Below are positions 54,237 to 63,863 of a DNA stretch of 64,000 bases, one piece after another. The translations under genes were made by a program, and so were the position numbers. The notes beneath the pieces were generated by a model. The model did not search any database and was not told where the DNA came from. It worked only from the letters and a program-made list of their open reading frames with translations. Source of the stretch: SR-FBR-E99 sp963732365 (GTDB lineage: Bacteria > Bacteroidota > Bacteroidia > Bacteroidales > VadinHA17). The stretch covers positions 196,517 through 260,516 of the forward strand of contig CAVSZC010000003.1 of the NCBI GenBank assembly GCA_963732365.1. The letters are read 5' to 3'. Position 1 is the stretch's first letter, and every line of letters begins with the position of its first letter.

Positions 54237-57200
54237 ATGATTAATAAAATAATCTCATTCTCCATTAAGAATAAATTCATAATAGGTTTGTTCATTGTGG
54301 CATTGATCCTATGGGGAGCATATTCAATAACGAAGTTACCGATTGATGCCATACCTGATATTACAAATAACCAGGTTCAGGTTATTTCACTTGCTCCTTC
54401 ATTAGCTGTTCAGGAAGTTGAAAGTTTCATAACAGCACCAATTGAGGTTGCAGTAGCTAACATCCCTGATATCATTGAACTTCGGTCAATCTCACGGTTA
54501 GGTTTGTCTGTGATTACCGTTGTTTTTGAAGATGGTGTTGACATTTATTGGGCAAGGCAACAATTAAGTGAACGATTAAGAGAAGCTGAAGAATCTATAC
54601 CATCTGGTCTTGCCCAAATATCACTTGCTCCTATATCCACTGGATTAGGGGAAATATATCAATATCGGCTCGCAGTTAAAAAAGGTCACGAAAAAGAGTT
54701 TAATCCAATGGAACTCCGAACACTTCAGGATTGGGTTGTAAGGAGGGAAATGCTTGGGACAACAGGAGTTGCAGATATTAATAGTTATGGAGGATTCGTA
54801 AAACAGTATGAAATCGCTGTGAATCCTGAAAGACTCAGGGGGATGAATCTTTCCCTGACCGACATTTTTACAGCACTTGAAAAGAATAATGAAAATACCG
54901 GGAGTGCCTATATCGATAAAAACCCGACAGCATATTTTATTAGGGGCATTGGTTTAGTAAAAACACTTGAAGATATCGAAAAGATTGTGGTTAAAACCAC
55001 TAATTCAGGAGTTCCTGTACTTATGAGAGATATTGCAACCGTTCAGTTTGGAAGTGCAACCAGATATGGTGCTTTTGTTGTGGATACTGCTGAAGCAGTT
55101 GGCGGTGTAGTTATGATGCTTAAAGGAGCTAATGCTCATCAGGTTATTGATAATGTTGAAGCTCGCATCGAATCAATCCAGAAATCATTACCACCCGAAG
55201 TAACAATCGAACCATTCCTTAATCGTTCTGATCTTGTTGGCCGTGCAATAGGAACAGTTTCCAGAAACCTTTTAGAGGGAGCATTAATAGTAATCTTTGT
55301 TCTTGTCTTATTACTTGGAAATATGAGGGCTGGGTTAATTGTAGCTTCAGTTATACCTCTTTCTATGCTTTTCGCAGTTTCAATGATGAGAATATTTGGA
55401 GTTTCAGGCAACCTGATGAGTCTCGGTGCAATCGACTTCGGATTGATCGTTGACGGAGCAGTCATTATTGTTGAAAGTGTAGTTCATCGGATATCAATGA
55501 GTAAACATCACCATCCGGGAATTACAAGATTGAGTCAGGATCAGATGGATGAGAATGTCCTTGATTCTGCAAAAAGGATGATGAGTTCAGCAACTTTCGG
55601 ACAGATAATAATATTGATCGTTTACCTGCCGATTATGGCACTTGTTGGAATAGAAGGAAAAATGTTCCGTCCAATGGCTCAGGTTGTCACCTTTGCTCTA
55701 ATTGGTGCTGCAATTCTGTCGCTGACTTATGTTCCAATGGCTTCAGCATTATTTCTAAGTAAGGAGACTGAACATAAACCAAATTTTTCAGATCGTTTGA
55801 TGAATTGGATCCATAGAGTATTTAATCCTGCTATTACGTTTGCACTTAAAAGGAAACTTCTTGTTTCGGTTTCAGCCGTTGCGTTATTTCTTTTCAGTCT
55901 GATTTTATTCAGCCGTTTGGGAGGTGAATTTATTCCCCAGCTTGAAGAAGGGGACCTTGCTTCAAGTGTTATAACTCTTCAGGGAGGTTCATTAACAAAC
56001 ACAGTGAATGATGTCATTAAGGCAAATAAAATCTTACTTGAAAATTTCCCGGAAATCAAACACGTAGTTTGTAAAATAGGTGCAGGTGAGATACCAACAG
56101 ACCCTACTCCAATGGAAACCGGAGACTACGTAATTACCTTAAAAGATAAAGATGAGTGGGTATCAGCTTCAACCCGTGAGGAACTTGTCACCAAAATGGA
56201 AACAGCGTTGATTCCCCTTGCTGGAGTTAAATTTGAATTTCAACAACCCATTCAAATGCGTTTCAATGAATTAATGACAGGCTCAAAACAGGATATTGCT
56301 ATAAAGATTTTTGGAGATGACTTGATATTACTGGCTGATAAAGCTGCTGAGGTTGAAAAGGTAATTATGGGAGTAACCGGGGTTCAGGATATTAATGTTG
56401 AAAAAGTTACTGGTCTCGCCCAGATACAGGTTGAATATAATCGGGATCGTCTTGCTCAGTATGGATTATCAGTAGATGATGTCAACAGTGTACTGCGAGC
56501 AGCTTTTGCTGGTAGTCAGGCTGGTGTTGTATTTGATGAAGAGAAGCGTTTTGGACTGGTAGTCCGGTTGGATAAAGATTACAGACAAAACCTTGATGAT
56601 GTAAAGAATCTCACAGTTGCTCTTCCAGATGGACATCAAATACCCTTTGAGCAGGTAGCTGATATTTCAATTAAATCTGGTCCGGCTCAGGTTTCCCGGG
56701 AGAATACTAAAAGGCGTATAACTATCGGATTCAATGTACGGAACCGTGATGTTCAAAGTGTAATAGATGATGTGACAGCTCAAATTGATCAAAAGATTCA
56801 ACTACCTACCGGTTATTACATCTCTTACGGAGGTCAGTTCAAAAACCTTGAAGCCGCACAAAAAAGACTTTCAATAGCTGTCCCTGTGGCACTTCTCTTA
56901 ATATTTGTTTTGCTGTACTTTGCATTTAATTCAGCAAAACAATCACTATTGATCTTTACAGCAGTTCCCATGTCTGCGATTGGTGGAGTTTTGGCATTGT
57001 GGATACGTGGGATGAACTTCTCCATATCGGCCGGTGTAGGTTTTATAGCTTTATTTGGGGTTGCGGTTCTTAATGGCATTGTACTGATTGCAGAGTTTAA
57101 CCGACTTGAGAAGGAGGGGGTTACAGACATTACAGAGAGAGTACTAAAAGGTCTGCATACAAGGTTACGTCCTGTTATTATGACAGCTGCTGTAGCTTCA

Positions 57201-58622
57201 CTCGGATTCTTACCAATGGCATTATCAACTTCCGCCGGAGCTGAAGTGCAAAAGCCTCTGGCAACTGTTGTGATAGGAGGACTAATCACAGCAACATTGC
57301 TTACACTTATCGTTCTTCCTATTTTTTACATCTTTTTTTCTTCAATTAAATTTAGATTTAAAAGTGGATCACCAAAAAAACTTGCTATCATTCTTATGTT
57401 ATTTGGGGCCACTTCAATTTCAAATGAATTAAATGCTCAACAACCGAGGGTCATTAACTTACATGATGCAATTCAAACGGCATTAGATAGTAACCTTTCA
57501 GTAAAATCTGCTGCTTTATCCATTGATGTTCGAAAGGCTCTTAAAGGGACTTCTGTTGATCTTCCAAAAACGGTTATCGATGGCCAGTACGGCCAGTTCA
57601 ATTCAATCACAAACGATAATAGTTTTGCAATTTCTCAATCCTTTGCATTTCCGACCGTTTATGTCAATCGATCCAAACTGGCTAAAGCAAATATAAAAAG
57701 CAGTGAATTACAATATCTGGTCTCTCAACTTGAAATAGCCACACAGGTAAAACAGGTTTACTGGCAATATGTATTCCTGACCTCAAAACAAAAGTTGCTT
57801 ATCTATCAGGACAGTCTTTATTCGGGGTTTTTGCGGGCAGCAGATTTGAGAGCTAAATCAGGGGAAACAAACCGACTGGAAATGATCACTGCCCGATCTC
57901 AAAGTCTTGAAATAAAGAATCAATTGTATCAGGTAACCTCTGATATTACAATAAGTGGTCGTAAACTCATGGTATTATTGAATAGTAAAACGGCATTGAT
58001 ACCTTCTGTTTCGGAAGTGCATCGCATAGATTTTGCGCTCAATTCTGATAGCATTTCAGTTATTCAGAATCCATACCTAAGTTACATTAAGCAGCAGGTA
58101 GAGGTTTCTCAGATTGAGAAAAAACTTGAGCAAAGTCAGATGTTACCTGATTTAAATATTGGTTATTTCAATCAGTCAATAATTGGAACTCAGGATGTAA
58201 ACGGTATGCCACAGACTTTTGGGAAGGGAGATCGGTTTACAGGCGTTCAGGCAGGAATATCTGTACCATTATGGATTACTCCTTATACTTCAAGGGCAAA
58301 AGCCGCAAAAATATCTGAAAACATAGCACGGACTAACGCTGAAAATTATAACAAATCACTTACAGGAGGTTACCAGTCATTGCTCGATGAGTATAATAAG
58401 TACACTTCAAGCGTTGATTATTATGAAAAGCAGGCTGTTCCGGAAGCTGACTTAATAATTGACCAGGCAACCAAAAGCTATAAGGCTGGTGCGCTCGATT
58501 ATCTTGATTATGTTCTGACTTTGAACAGAGCACTGGCAATCAGGCAGAACTACCTTGAGGCTCTTAACAGCTTCAACCAGACTATTATTTCAATTGAATA
58601 TATCACAGGTAAAATATTTTAA
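54237..58622 (+). CDS. CusA/CzcA heavy-metal RND pump fused to a TolC domain
   Basis: A 1461-residue fusion. Residues 1 to about 1035 form a complete RND pump; the proton-relay helix reads IDFGLIVDGAVIIVE with D400, D406 and E413, matching the spacing of CzcA D402, D408 and E415. Near 1042-1063 a signal-peptide-like stretch follows (KKLAIILMLFGATSISNELN, then AQ), after which about 400 residues match TolC (INLHDAIQTALDSNLSVKS and later coiled-coil repeats). The pump would export Zn, Co, Cd, Cu or Ag. The metal cannot be told from this sequence. The adaptor gene follows after 12 bases. Fusions of this type are known in Bacteroidetes. Confidence 0.95.
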   Translation: MINKIISFSIKNKFIIGLFIVALILWGAYSITKLPIDAIPDITNNQVQVISLAPSLAVQEVESFITAPIEVAVANIPDIIELRSISRLGLSVITVVFEDGVDIYWARQQLSERLREAEESIPSGLAQISLAPISTGLGEIYQYRLAVKKGHEKEFNPMELRTLQDWVVRREMLGTTGVADINSYGGFVKQYEIAVNPERLRGMNLSLTDIFTALEKNNENTGSAYIDKNPTAYFIRGIGLVKTLEDIEKIVVKTTNSGVPVLMRDIATVQFGSATRYGAFVVDTAEAVGGVVMMLKGANAHQVIDNVEARIESIQKSLPPEVTIEPFLNRSDLVGRAIGTVSRNLLEGALIVIFVLVLLLGNMRAGLIVASVIPLSMLFAVSMMRIFGVSGNLMSLGAIDFGLIVDGAVIIVESVVHRISMSKHHHPGITRLSQDQMDENVLDSAKRMMSSATFGQIIILIVYLPIMALVGIEGKMFRPMAQVVTFALIGAAILSLTYVPMASALFLSKETEHKPNFSDRLMNWIHRVFNPAITFALKRKLLVSVSAVALFLFSLILFSRLGGEFIPQLEEGDLASSVITLQGGSLTNTVNDVIKANKILLENFPEIKHVVCKIGAGEIPTDPTPMETGDYVITLKDKDEWVSASTREELVTKMETALIPLAGVKFEFQQPIQMRFNELMTGSKQDIAIKIFGDDLILLADKAAEVEKVIMGVTGVQDINVEKVTGLAQIQVEYNRDRLAQYGLSVDDVNSVLRAAFAGSQAGVVFDEEKRFGLVVRLDKDYRQNLDDVKNLTVALPDGHQIPFEQVADISIKSGPAQVSRENTKRRITIGFNVRNRDVQSVIDDVTAQIDQKIQLPTGYYISYGGQFKNLEAAQKRLSIAVPVALLLIFVLLYFAFNSAKQSLLIFTAVPMSAIGGVLALWIRGMNFSISAGVGFIALFGVAVLNGIVLIAEFNRLEKEGVTDITERVLKGLHTRLRPVIMTAAVASLGFLPMALSTSAGAEVQKPLATVVIGGLITATLLTLIVLPIFYIFFSSIKFRFKSGSPKKLAIILMLFGATSISNELNAQQPRVINLHDAIQTALDSNLSVKSAALSIDVRKALKGTSVDLPKTVIDGQYGQFNSITNDNSFAISQSFAFPTVYVNRSKLAKANIKSSELQYLVSQLEIATQVKQVYWQYVFLTSKQKLLIYQDSLYSGFLRAADLRAKSGETNRLEMITARSQSLEIKNQLYQVTSDITISGRKLMVLLNSKTALIPSVSEVHRIDFALNSDSISVIQNPYLSYIKQQVEVSQIEKKLEQSQMLPDLNIGYFNQSIIGTQDVNGMPQTFGKGDRFTGVQAGISVPLWITPYTSRAKAAKISENIARTNAENYNKSLTGGYQSLLDEYNKYTSSVDYYEKQAVPEADLIIDQATKSYKAGALDYLDYVLTLNRALAIRQNYLEALNSFNQTIISIEYITGKIF

Positions 58623-58634
58623 ACTAGAAAGATC

Positions 58635-59823
58635 ATGACAAAAGTAAGTATCAAATTATCAATAATCATTTTGGGCCTCATTTTATCCTTAAACTCCTGT
58701 ATTAATGGAGATAGTAAGCCTGTAGCAGACCCTGAAGCGGTGGAAATCATTCCGGAGAATATTGTTGAGTTACGTGAAGACCAAATTAAACTTGCAGGCA
58801 TACAGACTGGTTCAATAGAGATGCGATCAGTCAGTAATACACTTAAAGTAAATGGGGTTATTTCAGTTGCTCCACAGAATCAGGCAACTGTAAGTATGCC
58901 CCTCGGGGGGTTTATTAAAAGCACTAATCTTCTCCCTGGTCATGCAGTAACTAAGGGGCAGATTCTTGCAGTTATAGAAAATCAGGAATTCGTTGATATC
59001 CAACAGAATTATCTTGAAGCAAAGAATAGGTTAGTATTTGCAGAAGCAGAATTTAAACGACATACGGACTTATACAAAGACGATGTCTATTCAGAGAAAA
59101 ATGTGCAACAGGTCACAGTAGATTACAAAAACCTGAAAACATTGGTAAGATCACTTGAACAGAAACTTTTACTTATTGGAATTAATCCCGGGCAGCTAAC
59201 CGAAGACAATATCAGCAATTCAGTAAACCTTGTGTCTCCCATTCAGGGATTTCTGAAAACTGTGAATGTAAATATCGGGAAATCTGTCTCATCGACCGAT
59301 GTTCTTTTCGAAATTGTTAATAGCGACAAACTATTCCTTGAACTTACATTGTTTGAGAAAGGATGCAGATAAAGTAGCATCGGGTCAGAAAATTAAGTTT
59401 TACATAAATAATGAGACTGAAGCTCATGAAGCAGTAATATCACAAACCGGAAAATCAGTAAGTGATGACAAAACATTCAGGGTTTATGCCACTGTCGCAA
59501 GTAATTGCAAGAATGTAATGCCAGGTATGTATGTCAATGCACTTATTGAAGAATCTGATATTAAGACTACTGCACTTCCTTCAGAGGCAGTTGTAAGCTT
59601 TGACGATAAGGATTATATTTTCATTTTCGAAAAGAACAAGGAAGAAGCTGGCCAGCCATTTACAGAATATAAAATTATTGAAGTAAAAAAAGGAATGTCA
59701 TCTTCAGGATATACCGAAATAAAACTTCCTGAAGGATTTGACATTAATACCGCAAAGGTTGTTGTAAAGGGAGCCTATAATCTTCTTTCCGCAAAGAAAA
59801 ACGCCGGTGAGATGGCTTGTTAG
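58635..59823 (+). pseudogene. CusB/CzcB-type adaptor lipoprotein, frameshifted
   Basis: About 395 residues over two frames. The first part (58635-59372) has a lipobox (LNSC near residue 22), the MFP beta-strands (TVSMPLGGFIKSTNLLPGHA), a short coiled coil and VSPIQGFLKTVNVNIGKSV. The frame breaks at 59358-59362 in GAAAGGATG; removing one G joins it to the second part (DADKVASGQKIKFYINNE), which runs to GEMAC at 59823. All conserved parts are present, so the change is a single-base insertion, real or from sequencing. In an intact form it would link the pump to TolC in the periplasm. Confidence 0.88.
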
Positions 59824-59849
59824 TTAATGTAATATTTATAACCACTACA

Positions 59850-60179
59850 ATGAAAGAAATTAAAGCTATAATCAAACCATTTAAAGTAAATGAAATATTG
59901 AATCAGTTACTTGATGCAGGTTATCCGAATTTAACAGTCACCATGGCTGAAGGAACTGGGAACTTTAAGGGTGATGAATCGTCACTTTCCACCCATTTTT
60001 CAATTACAAACAGTAAAGTAGCCAAAATTGTTATTGTTTGTAAGGATTCTGAGGTGGATAAAATAGTTGGTATTATCAGTTCAATTGCTCATACAGGTAA
60101 TTCAGGAGATGGTATTATTTATGTTACAGAAGTTGAAAAAGTTATTAGTATAAGAGTGGGAATGGAAATGGGGGAATGA
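59850..60179 (+). CDS. PII-like protein of the metal-transport-linked group (PII-NG type)
   Basis: A 109-residue PII-fold protein; the start at 59850 (MKEIKAIIKPFK) matches GlnB, so the longer frame at 59817 is unlikely. It keeps the first strand KAIIKPFK and the B-loop HTGNSGDGIIYV, which binds the nucleotide phosphate. The T-loop (GTGNFKGDESSLSTHFSI) lacks the Tyr51 that is uridylylated in GlnB. PII proteins next to CusA-type pumps form the PII-NG group, thought to link energy or metal state to efflux. Target is probably the RND pump; that is inference from context. Confidence 0.8.
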   Translation: MKEIKAIIKPFKVNEILNQLLDAGYPNLTVTMAEGTGNFKGDESSLSTHFSITNSKVAKIVIVCKDSEVDKIVGIISSIAHTGNSGDGIIYVTEVEKVISIRVGMEMGE

Positions 60180-60190
60180 GGGGAAGGTTG

Positions 60191-60222
60191 ACTGCCGGGC
60201 CTTTATGGTCTGGCAGTTTTTC
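60191..60222 (+). terminator. Terminator after the PII-like gene
   Basis: ACTGCC-GGGCC and GGTCT-GGCAGT form an imperfect stem around TTTAT, followed by TTTTTCC. It separates the efflux operon from the P-type ATPase. Confidence 0.7.
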
Positions 60223-60251
60223 CTCCTTTTTAGATGAATAAGGTCGATTTT

Positions 60252-62342
60252 ATGAAAAAATATAGTTTGAAAAACCTGGATTGTGCTTCATGTGCAGCAA
60301 AGATTGAAGAAAACGTAAATAAATTGGAATATGTAAAATTTGTCAGTGTCAGTTTTGCGAATTCTACAATCACTCTTGATACAACTAACCTTGAAAAGGT
60401 GAAAGAAAAGATTAAAGAGGTAGAACCTGAAGTTAAGTTAGAAGAAAGCGATAGTGAGGAAACAGGAGTTTCAAAAAGCGAACTTGAAGAAAACAAGTGG
60501 TCGATTATTAAAGCATTTTCAGGACTACTTCTTCTGGTAATCGGATTATTGTTCGAAGAAAAAATTCATAACACTCCTTTTCATATAGCTGAGTATGCCC
60601 TTTTTATTCCGGCATATCTGATAGTTGGATGGGGTGTTATAGCATCGGCATATAAAAATATAATTAAAGGACAGGTTTTCAATGAACACTTTTTAATGGC
60701 AATAGCCACAATTGGCGCATTTGCTATAGACCAGATGCCGGAAGCAGTTGCAGTTATGTTGTTTTATGTTGTAGGAGAACTTTTCCAGGATATTGCCGTC
60801 GGACGTTCAAGAAGTTCAATAAAATCGCTTCTTGAAATTAAACCGGAATACGCTAATATCAAAACAGGTGAGGAATATCAGAAGGTACCACCGGAAGAGG
60901 TCAAAGTTGGTGACATAATTATTGTTAAGGCCGGGGAAAAGATACCTCTTGACGGCAGAATAGTCGATGGAATTTCCTTCATAGATACATCTGCAATAAC
61001 TGGAGAAAGCGTTCCAAGAAAAGTAAAAACTGAAGATGATGTTCATGCCGGATCTATAAATCAAAGCGGAGTCCTTTTAATTAAGGTCACAAAAAAGTTT
61101 GGAGAATCTTCAATTTCAAGGATACTGGAATTGGTGGAAAATGCCACCTCTAAAAAAGCGGAAACCGAAAAGTTCATTACGACTTTTGCAAAATATTATA
61201 CACCTGTTGTAGTTTTCAGCTCTTTGCTTCTAGCAATAATTCCTCCCATTGTAATTCCCGGAGCAACATTCAGCGAATGGATATACAGGGCACTGGTTGT
61301 ACTGGTAATATCATGTCCGTGTGCACTGGTGATAAGCATTCCCCTTGGATATTTTGGAGGTGTGGGCAGAGCATCGAGGAAAGGAATTCTTGTTAAGGGA
61401 TCTAACTTTCTTGATGCTCTTACACAGGTAAAAGTAGTAGTATTTGATAAGACGGGAACCCTGACAAAGGGTGAATTCAGAGTCTCTGAAGTAGTTCCTT
61501 CAAATGGATTTACTAAGGAAGAAATACTGGAATTTGCCACATATGTTGAGTTTAACTCCAATCATCCGGTTGCGAAATCGATTTCAGAAGCTTTCCCCGG
61601 AAAGGTGGATAGCTCAAGGATCACTCAGTCTGAAGAAATTTCAGGGCATGGAATAATGGCACTGATTGACGGAAAAAGAATTCTGGCAGGAAATGACAAA
61701 CTGCTTCACAGGGAAAATGTTGAACATCCGGTTTGTAATGTTGAAGGAACAGTCGTCCATGTTGTTATAGATAAAGTTTATGCAGGACACATTATTATAT
61801 CAGATAATTTAAAAGAAGATGCGGTTGAAGCTATTGAGAGATTGAACGCAAAAGGTATTAAAACCGTAATGCTGACAGGAGATAATAAGTACGCCGCAGA
61901 ATCAATTGCAAAGAAGCTGAAGATAGATAAGTTCTATTCAGAACTGCTCCCGGAGGATAAAGTAAAACATATTGAAGCTTTAATTGCTGAAGAGAAAGGT
62001 GGGAAAGTTGCATTTGTAGGGGATGGAATAAACGATGCGCCGGTAATTGCCAGAGCGGACGTAGGGATAGCTATGGGGGCGCTTGGTTCCGATGCTGCAA
62101 TAGAAACTGCCGATGTTGTTCTGATGACAGATTCCCCTTTAAAAGTTGTAGATGCAATCGACGTTGCAAGGAAAACAAGGAACATTGTCTGGCAGAACAT
62201 TATCTTTGCTATGGGTGTTAAGCTTGCCTTCATAGTTCTTGGGATATTCGGGATTGCCACGATGTGGGAGGCAGTTTTTGGTGATATGGGGGTCGCTCTG
62301 ATAGCTGTTTTTAATGCTATTAGAATCTTGAAGGATAAATAA
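60252..62342 (+). CDS. zntA: P1B-type heavy-metal ATPase, Zn/Cd/Pb group
   Basis: About 696 residues from M at 60252 (MKKYSLKNLDC), which fits the N-terminal HMA domain better than the ATG at 60234. HMA has the C-A-S-C site (11-14). The pump core has TGES, the membrane site C-P-C (355-357), phosphorylation Asp399 in DKTGTLTK, and GDGINDAP. The last helices have MGVKLAFIVLG and FGDMGVALIAVFNA, with the Lys and Asp of the Zn2+/Cd2+/Pb2+ group (as in ZntA). It pumps these metals from the cytoplasm to the periplasm, where the RND pump can take over. A separate promoter is likely after the terminator. Confidence 0.95.
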   Translation: MKKYSLKNLDCASCAAKIEENVNKLEYVKFVSVSFANSTITLDTTNLEKVKEKIKEVEPEVKLEESDSEETGVSKSELEENKWSIIKAFSGLLLLVIGLLFEEKIHNTPFHIAEYALFIPAYLIVGWGVIASAYKNIIKGQVFNEHFLMAIATIGAFAIDQMPEAVAVMLFYVVGELFQDIAVGRSRSSIKSLLEIKPEYANIKTGEEYQKVPPEEVKVGDIIIVKAGEKIPLDGRIVDGISFIDTSAITGESVPRKVKTEDDVHAGSINQSGVLLIKVTKKFGESSISRILELVENATSKKAETEKFITTFAKYYTPVVVFSSLLLAIIPPIVIPGATFSEWIYRALVVLVISCPCALVISIPLGYFGGVGRASRKGILVKGSNFLDALTQVKVVVFDKTGTLTKGEFRVSEVVPSNGFTKEEILEFATYVEFNSNHPVAKSISEAFPGKVDSSRITQSEEISGHGIMALIDGKRILAGNDKLLHRENVEHPVCNVEGTVVHVVIDKVYAGHIIISDNLKEDAVEAIERLNAKGIKTVMLTGDNKYAAESIAKKLKIDKFYSELLPEDKVKHIEALIAEEKGGKVAFVGDGINDAPVIARADVGIAMGALGSDAAIETADVVLMTDSPLKVVDAIDVARKTRNIVWQNIIFAMGVKLAFIVLGIFGIATMWEAVFGDMGVALIAVFNAIRILKDK

Positions 62343-62352
62343 GATAAACAAC

Positions 62353-62502
62353 ATGAGGAAGAAAATAGTTGTAATTGTTTTAATAGTATCATTGTTGATC
62401 GGATTTAGTGGCTGTGCAGTGACTTCTCATTCAGGTTATCGGACCCCAATATCACATCATTCTGGAGTGAGTCCTAAGTATCTGTTAATATACCACCATT
62501 GA
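62353..62502 (+). CDS. Small lipoprotein, 49 residues
   Basis: A short frame beginning ten bases after the ATPase stop. A basic start (MRKKIV), a hydrophobic run and a lipobox (GFSGC, Cys at residue 21) precede a short polar tail with several His (SHSGYRTPISHHSG and YHH at the end). It looks like a small outer- or inner-membrane lipoprotein that could bind metal. No family is recognised. Position and composition support a real gene. Confidence 0.6.
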   Translation: MRKKIVVIVLIVSLLIGFSGCAVTSHSGYRTPISHHSGVSPKYLLIYHH

Positions 62503-62535
62503 ATTTATAATTGAAATAAATCAAGATAAAAAAAC

Positions 62536-63132
62536 ATGTTTGAAAAAATATATATCGTAGTGTTTCTTGTCCTTTACTTCCTAACGGTATTTATAATTCC
62601 TTCAATACGAGTAAAACGTAAAACAAGCATAAATCCCTATGTGTTTAGAAATACCGATTCAGCACATGACTTTCTAGGCAAAGTGTCAGCACCCATAACC
62701 TCTTTAATCTTTATTGTTGCATTTATAAACCTGATTTACCCGGCAGGATTGCTATACTTTGCACCCTTTTTCTTTCTCGAAATTTCTATTTTGAAATATG
62801 CAGGATTTTTCTTCATTCATTTTGCTTTGCTATGGATTGTAATTGCCCAGACACAAATGAGCAACTCATGGCGTGTGGGAATTGACCAATCGGCAATAAC
62901 CGAACTCAAAACCAAAGGTCTTTTTTACGTTTCCCGCAACCCAGTATTTCTTGGCATGCTTATAACTCTTGCAGGGTTATTCCTGATTTTGCCTAATGCG
63001 ATAACATTACTATCATTAGTTTCATCAACATTACTTTTTCAGGTACAAGTTAGACTTGAAGAAGAATATCTTCGAAAAACTCACGGTGAAGCTTATAATG
63101 TTTATGGTAAGAAAGTCGCCAGATGGATATGA
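62536..63132 (+). CDS. Isoprenylcysteine carboxyl methyltransferase-like membrane protein
   Basis: A 198-residue membrane protein with about five helices and the ICMT/PEMT-like C-terminal signature. MSNSWRVGID is followed by GLFYVSRNPVFLGMLITL (R-N-P in place of R-H-P), and then RLEEEYLRKTHGEAYNVYGK ending in VARWI, where the double Glu and final Arg-aromatic pair are typical. Members bind S-adenosylmethionine at the membrane. Genes of this type are common in metal and copper islands of Bacteroidetes and proteobacteria but the substrate is unknown. It closes the ATPase-lipoprotein run. Confidence 0.85.
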   Translation: MFEKIYIVVFLVLYFLTVFIIPSIRVKRKTSINPYVFRNTDSAHDFLGKVSAPITSLIFIVAFINLIYPAGLLYFAPFFFLEISILKYAGFFFIHFALLWIVIAQTQMSNSWRVGIDQSAITELKTKGLFYVSRNPVFLGMLITLAGLFLILPNAITLLSLVSSTLLFQVQVRLEEEYLRKTHGEAYNVYGKKVARWI

Positions 63133-63308
63133 TTATAGAATTATATTAGAGATATTGAAGATCTGATAGAGTAAATACCACTAATCCTTTTGTCGAACAT
63201 AGTCGATTTCAGCCAAAATAAACGAACGGTTATTTGATATTGGAGTAATATGGGAGGATCGATTCTTCATGAGGTTTTAAAGGTTTATTCAAGTATTGGT
63301 GGGGATTT

Positions 63309-63863
63309 TTAAAAACTTTTCAAAAATGGTAAAACAGTATATGGTATAAATTTATTTTTTTTAACCACTTTCCAAACTAAGATATCGGGAACGACAACTC
63401 CGAAATACTCAAAATTTTCAGGATCTTTATAGGTAAAGTCAAAATGGTTGCCTTTATAATCACAATTCCAGGAATGAGCGACGTAGTCTCCACTTATTTT
63501 GAATCTCACATATCCTTCTACATATTTATATCCACTGCTCAAGGAAGTAACGGAATTATAATAGCAGTAACCAAGGTTGGTGTGACTATTACTGTTACGA
63601 GGGGTTACATAAACATGGTGACCTCTTCTTTGTAAAATTGATCTACTTTCAAATAGAATTAGTTCATTTCGAATCATCGCAGGAGTATAATCTCTAGATC
63701 CCATGAGCGATCTAATAAGTTTTTTCCTTTCGGTCGTGTTAATAGAATTGATAAAATCAAGATATTCAAAATCTTGATCATGCATAATTAAAGAATCTTT
63801 TTGTTCAAGACCTGGTAACTGAATAACGTTTTCTTTCTGATCTAAAATACTTTGTACTCTCAT
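63309..63863 (-). CDS. Hypothetical protein
   Basis: About 184 residues from M at 63863 (MRVQSILDQKENV), chosen since the upstream extension to 63935 is a hydrophobic, low-complexity run in AT-rich DNA. The sequence has polar and aromatic runs (DFEYLDFINSINTTERKKLI) and GSRDYTPAMIRNELILFES, then a beta-like half with YKYVEGYVRFKISGDYVAH and SWNCDYKGNHFDFTYKD. I do not recognise the family. It could be element cargo or part of a phage-like module. There is no neighbour on its strand inside the window. Confidence 0.5.
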   Translation of the reverse strand: MRVQSILDQKENVIQLPGLEQKDSLIMHDQDFEYLDFINSINTTERKKLIRSLMGSRDYTPAMIRNELILFESRSILQRRGHHVYVTPRNSNSHTNLGYCYYNSVTSLSSGYKYVEGYVRFKISGDYVAHSWNCDYKGNHFDFTYKDPENFEYFGVVVPDILVWKVVKKNKFIPYTVLPFLKSF

